From Gemmatimonadota bacterium (GTDB lineage Bacteria > Latescibacterota > UBA2968 > UBA8231): DNA of 64,000 bases. The stretch lies in contig JABJJN010000076.1 of assembly GCA_018660835.1 (NCBI GenBank), positions 1 through 64,000 on the forward strand. Direction: 5' to 3'. Position numbers and translations under genes: made by a program. This document shows positions 35,939-44,857 of this stretch, in pieces. The notes below the pieces were generated by a model. It was not told where the DNA came from. It ran no database searches and worked only from the letters and a program-made list of their open reading frames with translations. The number at the start of each line of letters is the position of its first letter. Position 1 is the stretch's first letter.

Positions 35939-36859
35939 ATGACGACTATGATGATCAGGATCGGGTATATCGCTCTCGGACTTGTCCTGGCGGGTGTTGT
36001 GCCTTCGCTGGCGGCAGACACCGAGGACTTCTACGAATACTGGGGAGACGGTCGCGCCGAGCTCTCGAGCTATCGCGTGGTGCAGTCTCGCTATGGTGAG
36101 GCCCGGGAGGGGCACAGTGTGCTCATTTTCGTGACGGAAGAGATCAATCGGCAGACACTGGTGAAAGTGGAGTCCGATCAGCCACAGGAAGACCGCGTCT
36201 ATACGCTGAAGCTGAACAAGACACTGAAATTCCTCACCGGTATCTATCCCTATTCGGTGATGACGAGTGTCTTCAGTGCCGTCGAGGGTGGCCCATCCGA
36301 ACCAGCAAGACCCTTCGAGGCTCGCAAGATCACACTCAGTGCACAGGAGTGGTGCGGTCACGTGTTCGAGGAGGTCAAGCTGCAGGACGACGCGATCTCC
36401 GGAGATCTAAACAGCTATTTCGAACGCGAGGGTAAGCAGGAGTGGGAGTTCAAACGCCCTGCGAATTTCGTCAGCGAAGACCACCTGCCCATTGAACTGA
36501 GAGAACTCAAGGGGGCATTCATGGCGACAGGCGAGATACGTGAAGTGACTATGTTGCCGTCGTTGTGGCAGTTCCGTATGCGCCACAAGGCGCGTGATCT
36601 TGTTACCGCGACGATCGCGAAGGGGACGGCAGAGGCCGTGCACATAGACGGCGTTACTTATTCGGCCATCCCATGGACATGGAGCTATCCGTCGAGAGAA
36701 GTGACCATGTGGGTGGATACTGTCTATCCGCGTCGAATCCTGCGATGGCAGGACAATGACGGCAGCAGTGCCGAACTGCTCGCATCCGTGCGGCTGCCGT
36801 ACTGGCAACTGAACGATGCTGGACACGAGGTGCATCGTGAGCAGTTGAGGCTGCCGTAG
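35939..36859 (+). CDS. Conserved secreted protein of unknown function
   Basis: This protein has about 306 residues and a signal peptide (GYIALGLVLAGVVPSLAA). The mature start DTEDFYEYWGDGRAELSSYRVVQSRYGEAREG and end SVRLPYWQLNDAGHE match a family I recall seeing labelled as septum formation inhibitor Maf in some genomes. It has none of the Maf nucleotide pyrophosphatase motifs, so that name looks wrong. It is predicted beta-rich and periplasmic. It is the last gene of the porin/FMN/membrane cassette. The start is uncertain between ATG 35939 and 35948. Confidence 0.7.
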   Translation: MTTMMIRIGYIALGLVLAGVVPSLAADTEDFYEYWGDGRAELSSYRVVQSRYGEAREGHSVLIFVTEEINRQTLVKVESDQPQEDRVYTLKLNKTLKFLTGIYPYSVMTSVFSAVEGGPSEPARPFEARKITLSAQEWCGHVFEEVKLQDDAISGDLNSYFEREGKQEWEFKRPANFVSEDHLPIELRELKGAFMATGEIREVTMLPSLWQFRMRHKARDLVTATIAKGTAEAVHIDGVTYSAIPWTWSYPSREVTMWVDTVYPRRILRWQDNDGSSAELLASVRLPYWQLNDAGHEVHREQLRLP

Positions 36860-36860
36860 C

Positions 36861-38252
36861 ATGGCAAAGAGACCTCACATCCTCTACATCCTCTCTGATG
36901 AACATCGTGGTCAGGCGATGGGCCACACAGGCGATCCGAATGTTCAGACGCCCTGGATGGACCGACTCGCGGCGGAGGGAGTGAGCTTTGACCGCGCCTA
37001 TGCGAATTGTCCCATCTGCACGCCATCACGTGGTACGATCTTCACGGGTCGTCACGCCCATGCGGGTGCTGTGCAGGGCTTTTTCGATGTCTTCAAACCG
37101 ACATCGCCGAGTACGGCGACACAACTTCGCAAGTTGGGTTATCGGACGGCCTACTTCGGCAAGTGGCACTGCGGCATTGTTCGCAATCAGGTGCCGCCAT
37201 CGGTGCGCGATGATAAAACGGGTCGTTTCGATGGTGGGTCACGCAACCGTACACCCGAGTCACATCGGGCCGGTTTTCAGGATTGGTTCGGTTTCGAAAA
37301 TCTGAACCAGCATTTCAGCAGCTCGATCTACGAGGGTGACAACATTGATCCGACACCTCTGGAGGGGTACGAGTCAGACGCTCTGACGGACAAGGCGATC
37401 GAGTATCTGCAGAATTATGACGGCAACGAGCCGCTGTTTCTGGTGCTGTCAGTGACTCCACCGCATTTCCCGCTCATTGTACCGGATCGCTGGAAGCGCT
37501 TCGACGCGGGGGAACTCGAAGTGCGCGAGAATTTTGCTGGCGATGGGGAGATGCGAGAGCATCTTGCCACCTACTACGCCATGATCGAGAACCTCGATTG
37601 GAATATCGGCCGCCTGATGGAGACCATCGGCGCCACGGCCGGTTTCGAGGATACCCTCACCGTCTACTTCTCCGACCATGGTGACTACATGGGTAGTCAT
37701 GGACGATTCAATACCAAGGAACATTGCCACGAGGAGTCCGTGCGGATTCCGGCGATCTTCCATCGCCCTGGCCATATCCAGGCTCGGGGGCTGATCGATG
37801 ACGGGATGTTCAGTCTCGTCGACCTGCTGTCGACAACATTGGGATTGGTAGGGGCAGAGGCGCCACGTTGGAGCCAGGGGCGTGACTTTACGCCTGCGAT
37901 TGCCGGCAGCGGCGAGTTCTCACCGCCCACAGATGTGTTGCTGGAAATGCAGGGATCGCCGCGGTGGAATCTTGGTATGCCCGACTGGCGCGGTCTGGTG
38001 AATGACCGATGGAAGTATGCTTTTCTGGAGGATCGCTCCGAGCGGATGTACGATCTGCACGAGGACCCCTTCGAGCAGACCAACCTGGCCGCCACGCAGC
38101 CACAGCAGTGTGCGGCGCTGCGCGATCGTCTTGTAGAGATGCTGCGAGAGGCACGGGACCCTTATTGGGATGTGCTGATCGAGGATGGTGTCGAGCCCGA
38201 CGGACCCACACTGGATGTGAATACGGGTGAGCCACCGCAGCTGTTCTACTAG
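36861..38252 (+). CDS. Sulfatase, formylglycine-dependent
   Basis: This is a 463-residue alkaline-phosphatase-superfamily sulfatase. The catalytic Cys53 in CTPSR is the residue converted to formylglycine. Metal ligands lie in ILSDEH (12-16) and FSDHGDYMG (about 272-280), and GRH follows the catalytic motif. No signal peptide is seen, so it appears cytoplasmic. It starts 1 base after the upstream gene's stop. The substrate is unknown; its cytoplasmic location suggests an imported small sulfate ester. Confidence 0.94.
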   Translation: MAKRPHILYILSDEHRGQAMGHTGDPNVQTPWMDRLAAEGVSFDRAYANCPICTPSRGTIFTGRHAHAGAVQGFFDVFKPTSPSTATQLRKLGYRTAYFGKWHCGIVRNQVPPSVRDDKTGRFDGGSRNRTPESHRAGFQDWFGFENLNQHFSSSIYEGDNIDPTPLEGYESDALTDKAIEYLQNYDGNEPLFLVLSVTPPHFPLIVPDRWKRFDAGELEVRENFAGDGEMREHLATYYAMIENLDWNIGRLMETIGATAGFEDTLTVYFSDHGDYMGSHGRFNTKEHCHEESVRIPAIFHRPGHIQARGLIDDGMFSLVDLLSTTLGLVGAEAPRWSQGRDFTPAIAGSGEFSPPTDVLLEMQGSPRWNLGMPDWRGLVNDRWKYAFLEDRSERMYDLHEDPFEQTNLAATQPQQCAALRDRLVEMLREARDPYWDVLIEDGVEPDGPTLDVNTGEPPQLFY

Positions 38253-38257
38253 CTCTA

Positions 38258-38857
38258 CTATATGTGGGCTCGAATCGTCCTGGTTACCTGTTCGGCCAGA
38301 GTCGACTTCCCCTCTGGGTTGAAATGGACCGCGTCCTCTGAAAAGAGCTCCGGTCGATGAATCGTCAGGGCGAACAGATCGTTGGTGACAATGTTGTTAT
38401 TCTCGCACAGTGCCACCGCTGCGGCGTTGCGCACTTTGACCCGCTCGGTCTTGGCATCGAGCGCCCCCAGATTTCCCTTTTCTCTCATTGGGGTTGTCGT
38501 TGCCCAGATGAGTCGGCTGTGTGGTGACTCATCCTGGAAGAACTGAATGAGATCTGCAAGACCTTGTGCATACTCGTCTTCCGAATAATCCCAGCCATGC
38601 AGACCATTGTTGAAATGGATGACGTTGAAAGAGTAATCGTCCAGCACCAGACGTAGCTCTTTCGTGAAGGTCGAATCACTGACACATTTCGATGTCATCA
38701 CGCGGGCACATGCGGCAAGAGGTGTTATCTGCTCTTCAACCGCAGGGTAGTAGGAGCGCGTGATCGAATCGCCCATGAGTAGTACTCTCTTGCAGTCCGA
38801 CTTGTCGGCATCACGAACCCAGATGTCACACCACTCAATATTTTCTCTGTTATCCAT
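38258..38857 (-). CDS. SGNH/GDSL-type hydrolase
   Basis: This is a 199-residue esterase-like protein. The catalytic Ser block is GDSIT (about residue 29), the Gly block is replaced by NNGLHGW (Asn-containing), and the Asp-His pair is in DAVHFNPEG. It probably hydrolyses an ester on a sugar or lipid in the cytoplasm. ATG 38857 is preferred over GTG 38872 because AGGA precedes it. It converges on a sulfatase and diverges from a dioxygenase, both likely parts of the same catabolic set. Confidence 0.85.
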   Translation of the reverse strand: MDNRENIEWCDIWVRDADKSDCKRVLLMGDSITRSYYPAVEEQITPLAACARVMTSKCVSDSTFTKELRLVLDDYSFNVIHFNNGLHGWDYSEDEYAQGLADLIQFFQDESPHSRLIWATTTPMREKGNLGALDAKTERVKVRNAAAVALCENNNIVTNDLFALTIHRPELFSEDAVHFNPEGKSTLAEQVTRTIRAHI

Positions 38858-38886
38858 TCCATTCCTGTTCACTGGTAGGGGACCGC

Positions 38887-39645
38887 ATGCTGACGGACGA
38901 TGAAATCAGGCACTATGAACGCGACGGTTATGTTACCCCCGACTTTCGATTGCCCACGCACGTGATTGAGGCTATCAGCCAGGCTCACAGCAGACTGGTT
39001 GATCAACACTCGCAGTTTAGTGACTACTGCTCAGCTCTGCTTGCCTATGACACCTGGTATCTGACCGTCGCCCGGATGCCGGAGATACTGGACATGGTCT
39101 GTCAGGTCATCGGTGAGGATGTCGCCCTGTGGAATTCCAGCTTCTTTGCCAAACCTGCCAGAGTCGGAACCAAGACTCCATGGCATCAGGATGGAGAATA
39201 CTGGCCCATCGAGCCACTGGCGACGTGCACCGTGTGGATTGCCATCGATGCGGCGACACGCGAAAATGGTTGCTTACAGGTCATCCCCGGATCCCATCGC
39301 ACAAAGAAGCTGGCCAGGCACAATCAGAACGACGCAGAGGGGTTGGCACTCAGTCTTGAGTTGGATCCGAGTCAGTTCGATGCGGCAGATGCTGAAGACA
39401 TCGTTCTTGAATCGGGGCAGGTGTCACTGCACGACGTATTTCTATATCACGGGTCTGAGCCCAATCACTCGGAGCACTCGCGCCGTGGCATGACCCTGCG
39501 CTTCATGCCGACGACCTCCGTTTATCGTCATGACATCACGCCTCGCACGTCACATGATGGGCCACTGAGTATGTCAGAGCGCACAGTCTATCTGATGCGT
39601 GGCGCAGATCGCTCCGGTCAAAACGACTTCCGTATGCGACACTAG
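38887..39645 (+). CDS. Phytanoyl-CoA dioxygenase family protein
   Basis: This is a 252-residue Fe(II)/2-oxoglutarate oxygenase. The iron triad appears as WHQDG (His100, Asp102) and a later His (about 188, YHGSEPNHS), with IPGSHR (about 138-143) typical of the PhyH family. The start has TAGGGGA upstream. The substrate could be a methylated or hydroxylated metabolite rather than phytanoyl-CoA. It is divergent from the SGNH hydrolase, with about 30 bases between. Confidence 0.92.
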   Translation: MLTDDEIRHYERDGYVTPDFRLPTHVIEAISQAHSRLVDQHSQFSDYCSALLAYDTWYLTVARMPEILDMVCQVIGEDVALWNSSFFAKPARVGTKTPWHQDGEYWPIEPLATCTVWIAIDAATRENGCLQVIPGSHRTKKLARHNQNDAEGLALSLELDPSQFDAADAEDIVLESGQVSLHDVFLYHGSEPNHSEHSRRGMTLRFMPTTSVYRHDITPRTSHDGPLSMSERTVYLMRGADRSGQNDFRMRH

Positions 39646-39733
39646 TGGCGTAGTTGAGCTGTACAGTCCGGCACGAATCTCCAGCTTCTTCTTCTCGAGT
39701 GGGGCAGTCGTTTCACGCCGACTCGGTCACACG

Positions 39734-40894
39734 CTATACCCCGTCCTGGCGCGGCCATCCCAGTGGCAGGGGGCACCAAGCCAACAGGGTTGCCGCAGTT
39801 GCGGGCACCGTCGTCACTGCCGCAGGTGGCAGCGGTCCGAAAAACACGCGCATGGCGATGCTGGGATCCCATGTTACTGCCGCCGGGTCGTCGACCTTCA
39901 CACAACTGATCTGTGGACCCTCGACCTGCAGGCGCAGGTTGCCGTATCCCTGGATACCGACGACAACGTCCCCATCGGCCAATCCACCCCCTGCAGCACG
40001 GACCTGTAGCAGGGCATCCAGTGTTGCCTGCCAGTCGTAGATCTGCCAGTTGCCCGAAGATCCGACGCTGACACCTTCGCCGAGGGCCGACATCTTCTGC
40101 AGCAGCTCGAACTGCGTCGCCGGAATGTCAAAGCTGGCACCATTGTCTTCGCGTGATTGCACCCACGAGCGCGCCATATCCACCGCCGTATCCGCGTCGC
40201 GGCCGAGCAATTCCAGGACGTTGCCACCACTCTCATCGGCGACCAGGTAACCCACCATCTTGTCTGCGGCATCCAATGCGACGTACGGACGGTGGTACCA
40301 GTTGGCGAGGAATCGCGGAAATACATCGCTGTCACCTCGCAGACAGTGGACGAGTTGGGCGTCGTGCAGGTGACGGGCTGTGTCGATGGTTGCCTTGTCG
40401 TCGTCCTCGATGGGCTCGAAGCGCAGAGAGGCCAGGTCGCCGAAAACATGGCGTACATTCGCCGATGTAAGGCTGACGCTCAGTTGCTGGCCACACTTCT
40501 CGTAGCCGAAATACCCATAGCGCTGACGCTGGCCACCCAGCCATGAAAGGTGATATCCCTGTACCTGCATCTTCTCAACGCAGTGGTTCATCAGCACCTT
40601 CATGTAGCCTTTACCGCGCACCGAAAGGTGCGTCGATACACCACCGATTCCACCCACCTTCAGCATGACATCCCCAACCTGCCAGTCCATCGGAAACAGG
40701 CCGACCACTGCGCGGATCCTGCCGTCTTCACGCACGGCGTGGTTACAGGCCATGAGATCCTCTGTCGGCTGATAGATCGACGGCAGCAGCGTGGCAAAGT
40801 TGTGCTCGCCGTGTTCACCGAACACTTCGTTGAGAAATGCCAGGCCCTCCTCCCAGTCCAACCCTGTCAGTTGCACAACTTCCACAGCCATCAT
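39734..40894 (-). CDS. GNAT acetyltransferase, Eis-like
   Basis: This protein has 386 residues. An N-terminal GNAT fold holds the acetyl-CoA signature VGGIGGVSTHLSVRGKGYMKVLM (about 80-102), and a second half and C-terminal SCP2-like domain follow, the arrangement of the Eis family of enhanced intracellular survival acetyltransferases. The ATGATG start overlaps the stop of the FG-GAP gene, with GGGGAGC ahead. Substrates of Eis members vary (amino groups of aminoglycosides, peptides, sugars) and cannot be told here. Confidence 0.85.
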   Translation of the reverse strand: MMAVEVVQLTGLDWEEGLAFLNEVFGEHGEHNFATLLPSIYQPTEDLMACNHAVREDGRIRAVVGLFPMDWQVGDVMLKVGGIGGVSTHLSVRGKGYMKVLMNHCVEKMQVQGYHLSWLGGQRQRYGYFGYEKCGQQLSVSLTSANVRHVFGDLASLRFEPIEDDDKATIDTARHLHDAQLVHCLRGDSDVFPRFLANWYHRPYVALDAADKMVGYLVADESGGNVLELLGRDADTAVDMARSWVQSREDNGASFDIPATQFELLQKMSALGEGVSVGSSGNWQIYDWQATLDALLQVRAAGGGLADGDVVVGIQGYGNLRLQVEGPQISCVKVDDPAAVTWDPSIAMRVFFGPLPPAAVTTVPATAATLLAWCPLPLGWPRQDGV

Positions 40895-42066
40895 CTGCTC
40901 CCCAGTCGATGCACCACGTGCACGACGTGATTGGTTCCATCACAGGCATTGGCCGAATTCGCCTTCCAGTTCTTGGCGATGAACTCAACATCGTCGCCCC
41001 CTGTGATTCGGCCGGCACGCCCCTGGTGGGCGCCCAGGTTGGCATCCAGCACTGTGCGTTCGGTGAATCGGAGTTGGCCATCATTACGAAACAACCGCCA
41101 CGTAGGCCGGCGCTCGATTTCGAGATCCTCCATGTAGAGTTCCATCTCCGCAGCGAAGATGTCGAGCCTCCCGTCGCCGTTGGCATCGAGCAGCTGCAGA
41201 GAATGCAATGCGCCCAGATTGCGCTCGCGATCGATCAGCGTGTGGCAATCCCAGGTGCGACCACCATCCCTCGAGTGCAGCAGCAACAGGCGGGCATGGG
41301 TGAGCACTTCTGATTCGCTCAACACGACACAGACTGAGCCATCCCCGAGCAAGTCGCCGACGACCACTCTCGTCTCCACATCAACTTCCAGTTCCTGCGT
41401 AGCCTGGAAGGGATGGAAGTTCCAGTCTCTTCCATCCTTGTCTCGACGCTCGTAGTATCCCGTTCCGGTCACAATATCCAGTAGACCATCTCCGGTGACG
41501 TCGTAGAGGGCGGTACCATCTCCCGCTTGCACTTCTGCGACCTGCGACTCGCACCACGGATCGCGTGGATTTTCGGGCATCGAATACCAGGAGATTCGTT
41601 CATCCTTGAGCCGCACCAGCACATCGGCGCACCCGGCGCCACGAATGTCGCCGATGTGGAGATCATGTGCTTTACCCCAGCCGGTAGCCAACACGTGGCG
41701 TGGCCAGGGTTCCTCAAGCGGCTTATCAGGTTGCTCGAACCAGTAGACATGTCCGTCACTGCCCGCCTGTGGTCCCAGGGGCCAGTCGGCAGTCACGATG
41801 TCCGTCGTGCCATTGCCCGTCAGGTCTGCTGAATCCATGCCGACGGCGATGCCACTTTCCGTGGATAGGTGGGTGCGTACCCATTTCGTGCCATTCCAGT
41901 GATACCAGTTGAGCGTATGCGTCGCTCCGTCCCACGTCTGCTCGCCGCAGATGTAGTCGGGCAACCGGTCGGACACCGGGTTCAGCAGATTGCAGAGCAG
42001 GCCCCCCGTGTAGATGTGGTTTGCCGGCGCGGTGTCGATGATCGAATACGAAATGTTGTCTGACAT
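40891..42066 (-). CDS. FG-GAP/VCBS repeat protein
   Basis: This is a 391-residue beta-propeller-like protein made of repeats with Asp-rich calcium-type loops: DSADLTGNGTTDIVTADW, IGDIRGAGCADVLV, YDVTGDGLLDIVTGTG, VGDLLGDGSVCVVL and LLDANGDGRLDIFAAE. This is the FG-GAP pattern of integrin-like propellers and lectin-like or lipase-like enzymes. No signal peptide is evident, which is unusual. The start has GGAAAGGGAC before ATG. It sits in a minus-strand operon with a sulfatase and a Gfo/Idh-like gene. Confidence 0.82.
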   Translation of the reverse strand: MSDNISYSIIDTAPANHIYTGGLLCNLLNPVSDRLPDYICGEQTWDGATHTLNWYHWNGTKWVRTHLSTESGIAVGMDSADLTGNGTTDIVTADWPLGPQAGSDGHVYWFEQPDKPLEEPWPRHVLATGWGKAHDLHIGDIRGAGCADVLVRLKDERISWYSMPENPRDPWCESQVAEVQAGDGTALYDVTGDGLLDIVTGTGYYERRDKDGRDWNFHPFQATQELEVDVETRVVVGDLLGDGSVCVVLSESEVLTHARLLLLHSRDGGRTWDCHTLIDRERNLGALHSLQLLDANGDGRLDIFAAEMELYMEDLEIERRPTWRLFRNDGQLRFTERTVLDANLGAHQGRAGRITGGDDVEFIAKNWKANSANACDGTNHVVHVVHRLGSR

Positions 42067-42086
42067 GGGTGTCCCTTTCCTACCGC

Positions 42087-43418
42087 TCAGGGTGTCCTGA
42101 GAAACAGAGCTGTTTCCTCCAAACTGACCAATGCCGCTGCCGCTTCCGAATCGAGATCGTCGGCGAGCAGATCACTGCGTTCGTAGGGATCCAGTGCCAG
42201 GTTGAAGAGCTGCCGGCTGCCGCCGCCGAAATCAATCAACTTGTACGTAGAGTCGCGAATCGCGAAGGCTGGGGCATCGCCGCCGATCTGAGCATACACA
42301 TGCGTTCGTGCAGGGGCGGAGGCATCGCCGAGCAAACCGACGAAGCTCTGACTGTCATGCGAATCCTGACCTTCTGTGCCTGCCAGTTCAGCAATCGTGG
42401 CAAACAGGTCGACGGAAGAAACCAGTGCGGCCTCTCGTTGCCCGGCACGATCCACGCCGGCGCCTGACACCACCAGCGGCACCTGCAAGCCGCCCTGATA
42501 GACGGTGCCTTTTACCCGTCTTGGTCTGTAGGGCAACTGTGCGACCGCTGTGGGAGGGCCATTGTCGCCGATGAAAATCACGATCGTGTTCTGTCGATCC
42601 ACGGCATCAAGGATGCGGCCCATTTCGGTGTCCATCGCTTCCAGCATGGCAAGGTAGTAGGACAGTGGATCCGCATCGATAGCGGCCGGATCGTCGCTGA
42701 GGCCCTGGCTGTAGTGCAACGAGTCAGGAGGGAGGTGGAACGGCGCATGTGGCGCCGTGTACGCCAGCCAGAGGAACCAGGGAGACGCCTGATCTTCCAG
42801 CCAGCTGAGGGCGAGGTCGGTGAACAGGGTCGTCGCGTACTGATTGACGGTGGAACCAACGCCATTCTGCGTCAGGCGAACGGTGTGGTAACTCTGGTGC
42901 GAACCGGTGAGTAATCCCGCATAGTGGTCGATGCCCAGGCGGGCGGGACTGTCGGCGTCACCGTTGCTGCTACCAGACAGATGCCATTTGCCGATGAGCG
43001 CTGAGTTGTAGCTGGCCCGAGCTGCGAGCAGTGCATGCAGCGAGGTTTCCCCCATTGGAATGGCATTTTCCGGCGGCACAGCTGAGAGCACACCTGTGCG
43101 AAAACCATGACGTCCCGTCAGAATGGAGGAGCGCGTCGGTGAGCAAACTGGATAGGCCCAAGCATTGTCGAAGGTCAGCCCCTCGGACTGCAGTGATTGC
43201 AGCACGGGCATGTGGGGTTTGATACCGTCGCCATAGCCCGGGGCTGCATCCAGGCCCAGATCATCGGCAATGATGAGCAGGATATTTGGACGACTGGAGG
43301 TCGCAGGGGGGATGACAACATCGGCCAGTTGCCCTACTGGTGAGTCGCTACCGCATGCCCACAATGACGCGAGCAGCAAAAGGAAAGCGGCGTTACGTGA
43401 GGATACGGAGTCACTCAA
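42087..43418 (-). CDS. Sulfatase lipoprotein
   Basis: This is a 443-residue sulfatase with a lipoprotein signal (AAFLLLLASLWAC, Cys22), so it is outer-membrane or periplasmic, unlike the other three here. The catalytic motif is C92-S-P-T-R, followed by TGRHG; metal ligands lie in IIADDLG and FIGDNGPPT. The start annotated is TTG 43418 with no good ribosome-binding site; no in-frame ATG exists before the signal. The FG-GAP gene follows 20 bases downstream. Confidence 0.9.
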   Translation of the reverse strand: MSDSVSSRNAAFLLLLASLWACGSDSPVGQLADVVIPPATSSRPNILLIIADDLGLDAAPGYGDGIKPHMPVLQSLQSEGLTFDNAWAYPVCSPTRSSILTGRHGFRTGVLSAVPPENAIPMGETSLHALLAARASYNSALIGKWHLSGSSNGDADSPARLGIDHYAGLLTGSHQSYHTVRLTQNGVGSTVNQYATTLFTDLALSWLEDQASPWFLWLAYTAPHAPFHLPPDSLHYSQGLSDDPAAIDADPLSYYLAMLEAMDTEMGRILDAVDRQNTIVIFIGDNGPPTAVAQLPYRPRRVKGTVYQGGLQVPLVVSGAGVDRAGQREAALVSSVDLFATIAELAGTEGQDSHDSQSFVGLLGDASAPARTHVYAQIGGDAPAFAIRDSTYKLIDFGGGSRQLFNLALDPYERSDLLADDLDSEAAAALVSLEETALFLRTP

Positions 43419-43446
43419 AATTGGTTCGCATTGTCAGCTATGCGCT

Positions 43447-44655
43447 CTATTTCGCCCAGACCGGATTGTCCACACCGTGCAGTGGGATCGCAGCGGCACC
43501 GGTCGGCCGGGTGCCGCTGGGGCGTTCGGGGGGCGTCTCATATGACCGGTACGTGACATCCAGATGCGGCGTCTCAATCCGTGTGTGACCACGATGACGT
43601 GAGTCGAGCAGCGCCTCAAGGGCACCTCCCGTCAGCAGCGTACGTTCGGGTGGATAGGGTTCGGATCCATCCAGCATGAGTCGCTCGATGTTCAGGCATT
43701 GATACGTGAAGTGCGGATATGGATCACCGCCCATCACGTAGTATGTTGCCCTTATCTGGTCGCCACAGCGGCCCGCGAAGGACCAGCCCTGCTGGCTACC
43801 CTTGTAGCCATTGGCGAGCAACGCTGCCGCCTTGAGCCCATCGCGATACTCGAGCAGAAACAACGCCGCGTCCTCAATGCACTCCGTCTCCATACGCTGT
43901 GCTTTGCCCACCTCCATCACCTCCGCTGCGGCAGTCGCCAAGTCCCACGACCAGTCGCCCCGCTCGCGCGCCTTCCACACGTCCGCACCTTCCAGACACT
44001 GGACGGCGACGATCCCGGTCTCCCCGCCAGCACGGCGTTCCACCATACATTGCAGGGCTTCCAGCGTGTGGAACCCGTAGGCGTCCAGACCGCCGTAGCC
44101 GAGGGCGAAGGCTTCCGACATGGTTGTGTCCAGATCCAGCTCGAGAGGTGGATCACGATGACACGTGGAGACCGATGAACCCACCATCAACGGTACCTCC
44201 AGAGCTCGCGCTCGATCGTACATCCACTTCGCCTGATCCCAGCTCCAGGACATGTGTTTGTCGCTGAACACAGGCACCGATCGACCTGCCGTGGCGAAAA
44301 CTCCGGCGACCTGTTCGAAGAAGTAGCGACGTGGATACAGATGTTGCTCCTTCTCGTTCCACGCATAGTCACCATGCTCGGCGATGATGATCACACCATC
44401 CACTGCCAGTTCCTGACCGCCCAGGGTCAGCGCCTGCACGATGCTTGGATACATCGGGACATCGCAACTTGCCGCCATGTCGATGCCCATGTCCTTCTCG
44501 TGCACCTGATCGAGATACATGGATACGATTTCAAGACGTGGTGTGCGCATGCCATCATCGGCAGGGATCCCCTTCAGCAGCTTCGTGAGGATGACGTCTG
44601 CGTGAGAATGGGGGTAGTAGGCTGTTACTATGGCGGCGACGCGGGGACGACTCAC
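43447..44655 (-). CDS. Gfo/Idh/MocA-like protein lacking the NAD loop
   Basis: This is a 402-residue protein. The middle section VPVFSDKHMSWSWDQAKWMYDRARALEVPLMVGSS parallels the family's PVFVEKP...VPLMVGSS segment, and the C-terminal half fits the alpha/beta domain. The N-terminus VAAIVTAYYPHSHADVIL has no GxGxxG glycine loop, so it probably does not bind NAD normally. It may be a divergent enzyme or a binding protein. GTG 44655 is preferred over TTG 44688 because GGAG precedes it at good spacing. It is the first gene of a minus-strand operon with sulfatase, FG-GAP and GNAT genes. Confidence 0.7.
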   Translation of the reverse strand: MSRPRVAAIVTAYYPHSHADVILTKLLKGIPADDGMRTPRLEIVSMYLDQVHEKDMGIDMAASCDVPMYPSIVQALTLGGQELAVDGVIIIAEHGDYAWNEKEQHLYPRRYFFEQVAGVFATAGRSVPVFSDKHMSWSWDQAKWMYDRARALEVPLMVGSSVSTCHRDPPLELDLDTTMSEAFALGYGGLDAYGFHTLEALQCMVERRAGGETGIVAVQCLEGADVWKARERGDWSWDLATAAAEVMEVGKAQRMETECIEDAALFLLEYRDGLKAAALLANGYKGSQQGWSFAGRCGDQIRATYYVMGGDPYPHFTYQCLNIERLMLDGSEPYPPERTLLTGGALEALLDSRHRGHTRIETPHLDVTYRSYETPPERPSGTRPTGAAAIPLHGVDNPVWAK

Positions 44656-44857
44656 GGGCTTGGCTCCAAGTCGGGTGTGTGGAGACAACGAAAGGTTCCT
44701 GTCCAGCGGGGCCCAACTTCGGACAGGGAATGACCGAGGGCAACTGGTCTGGCAAGCAAGACATGAGACGCAAGGCTCGCATCCACCTGAGGTCGCAGTG
44801 GCGTGGCGCCAGTGAACTCTGCTAGTTCAAACTGAGGACCGAAGGGGAAGGTAGAGG

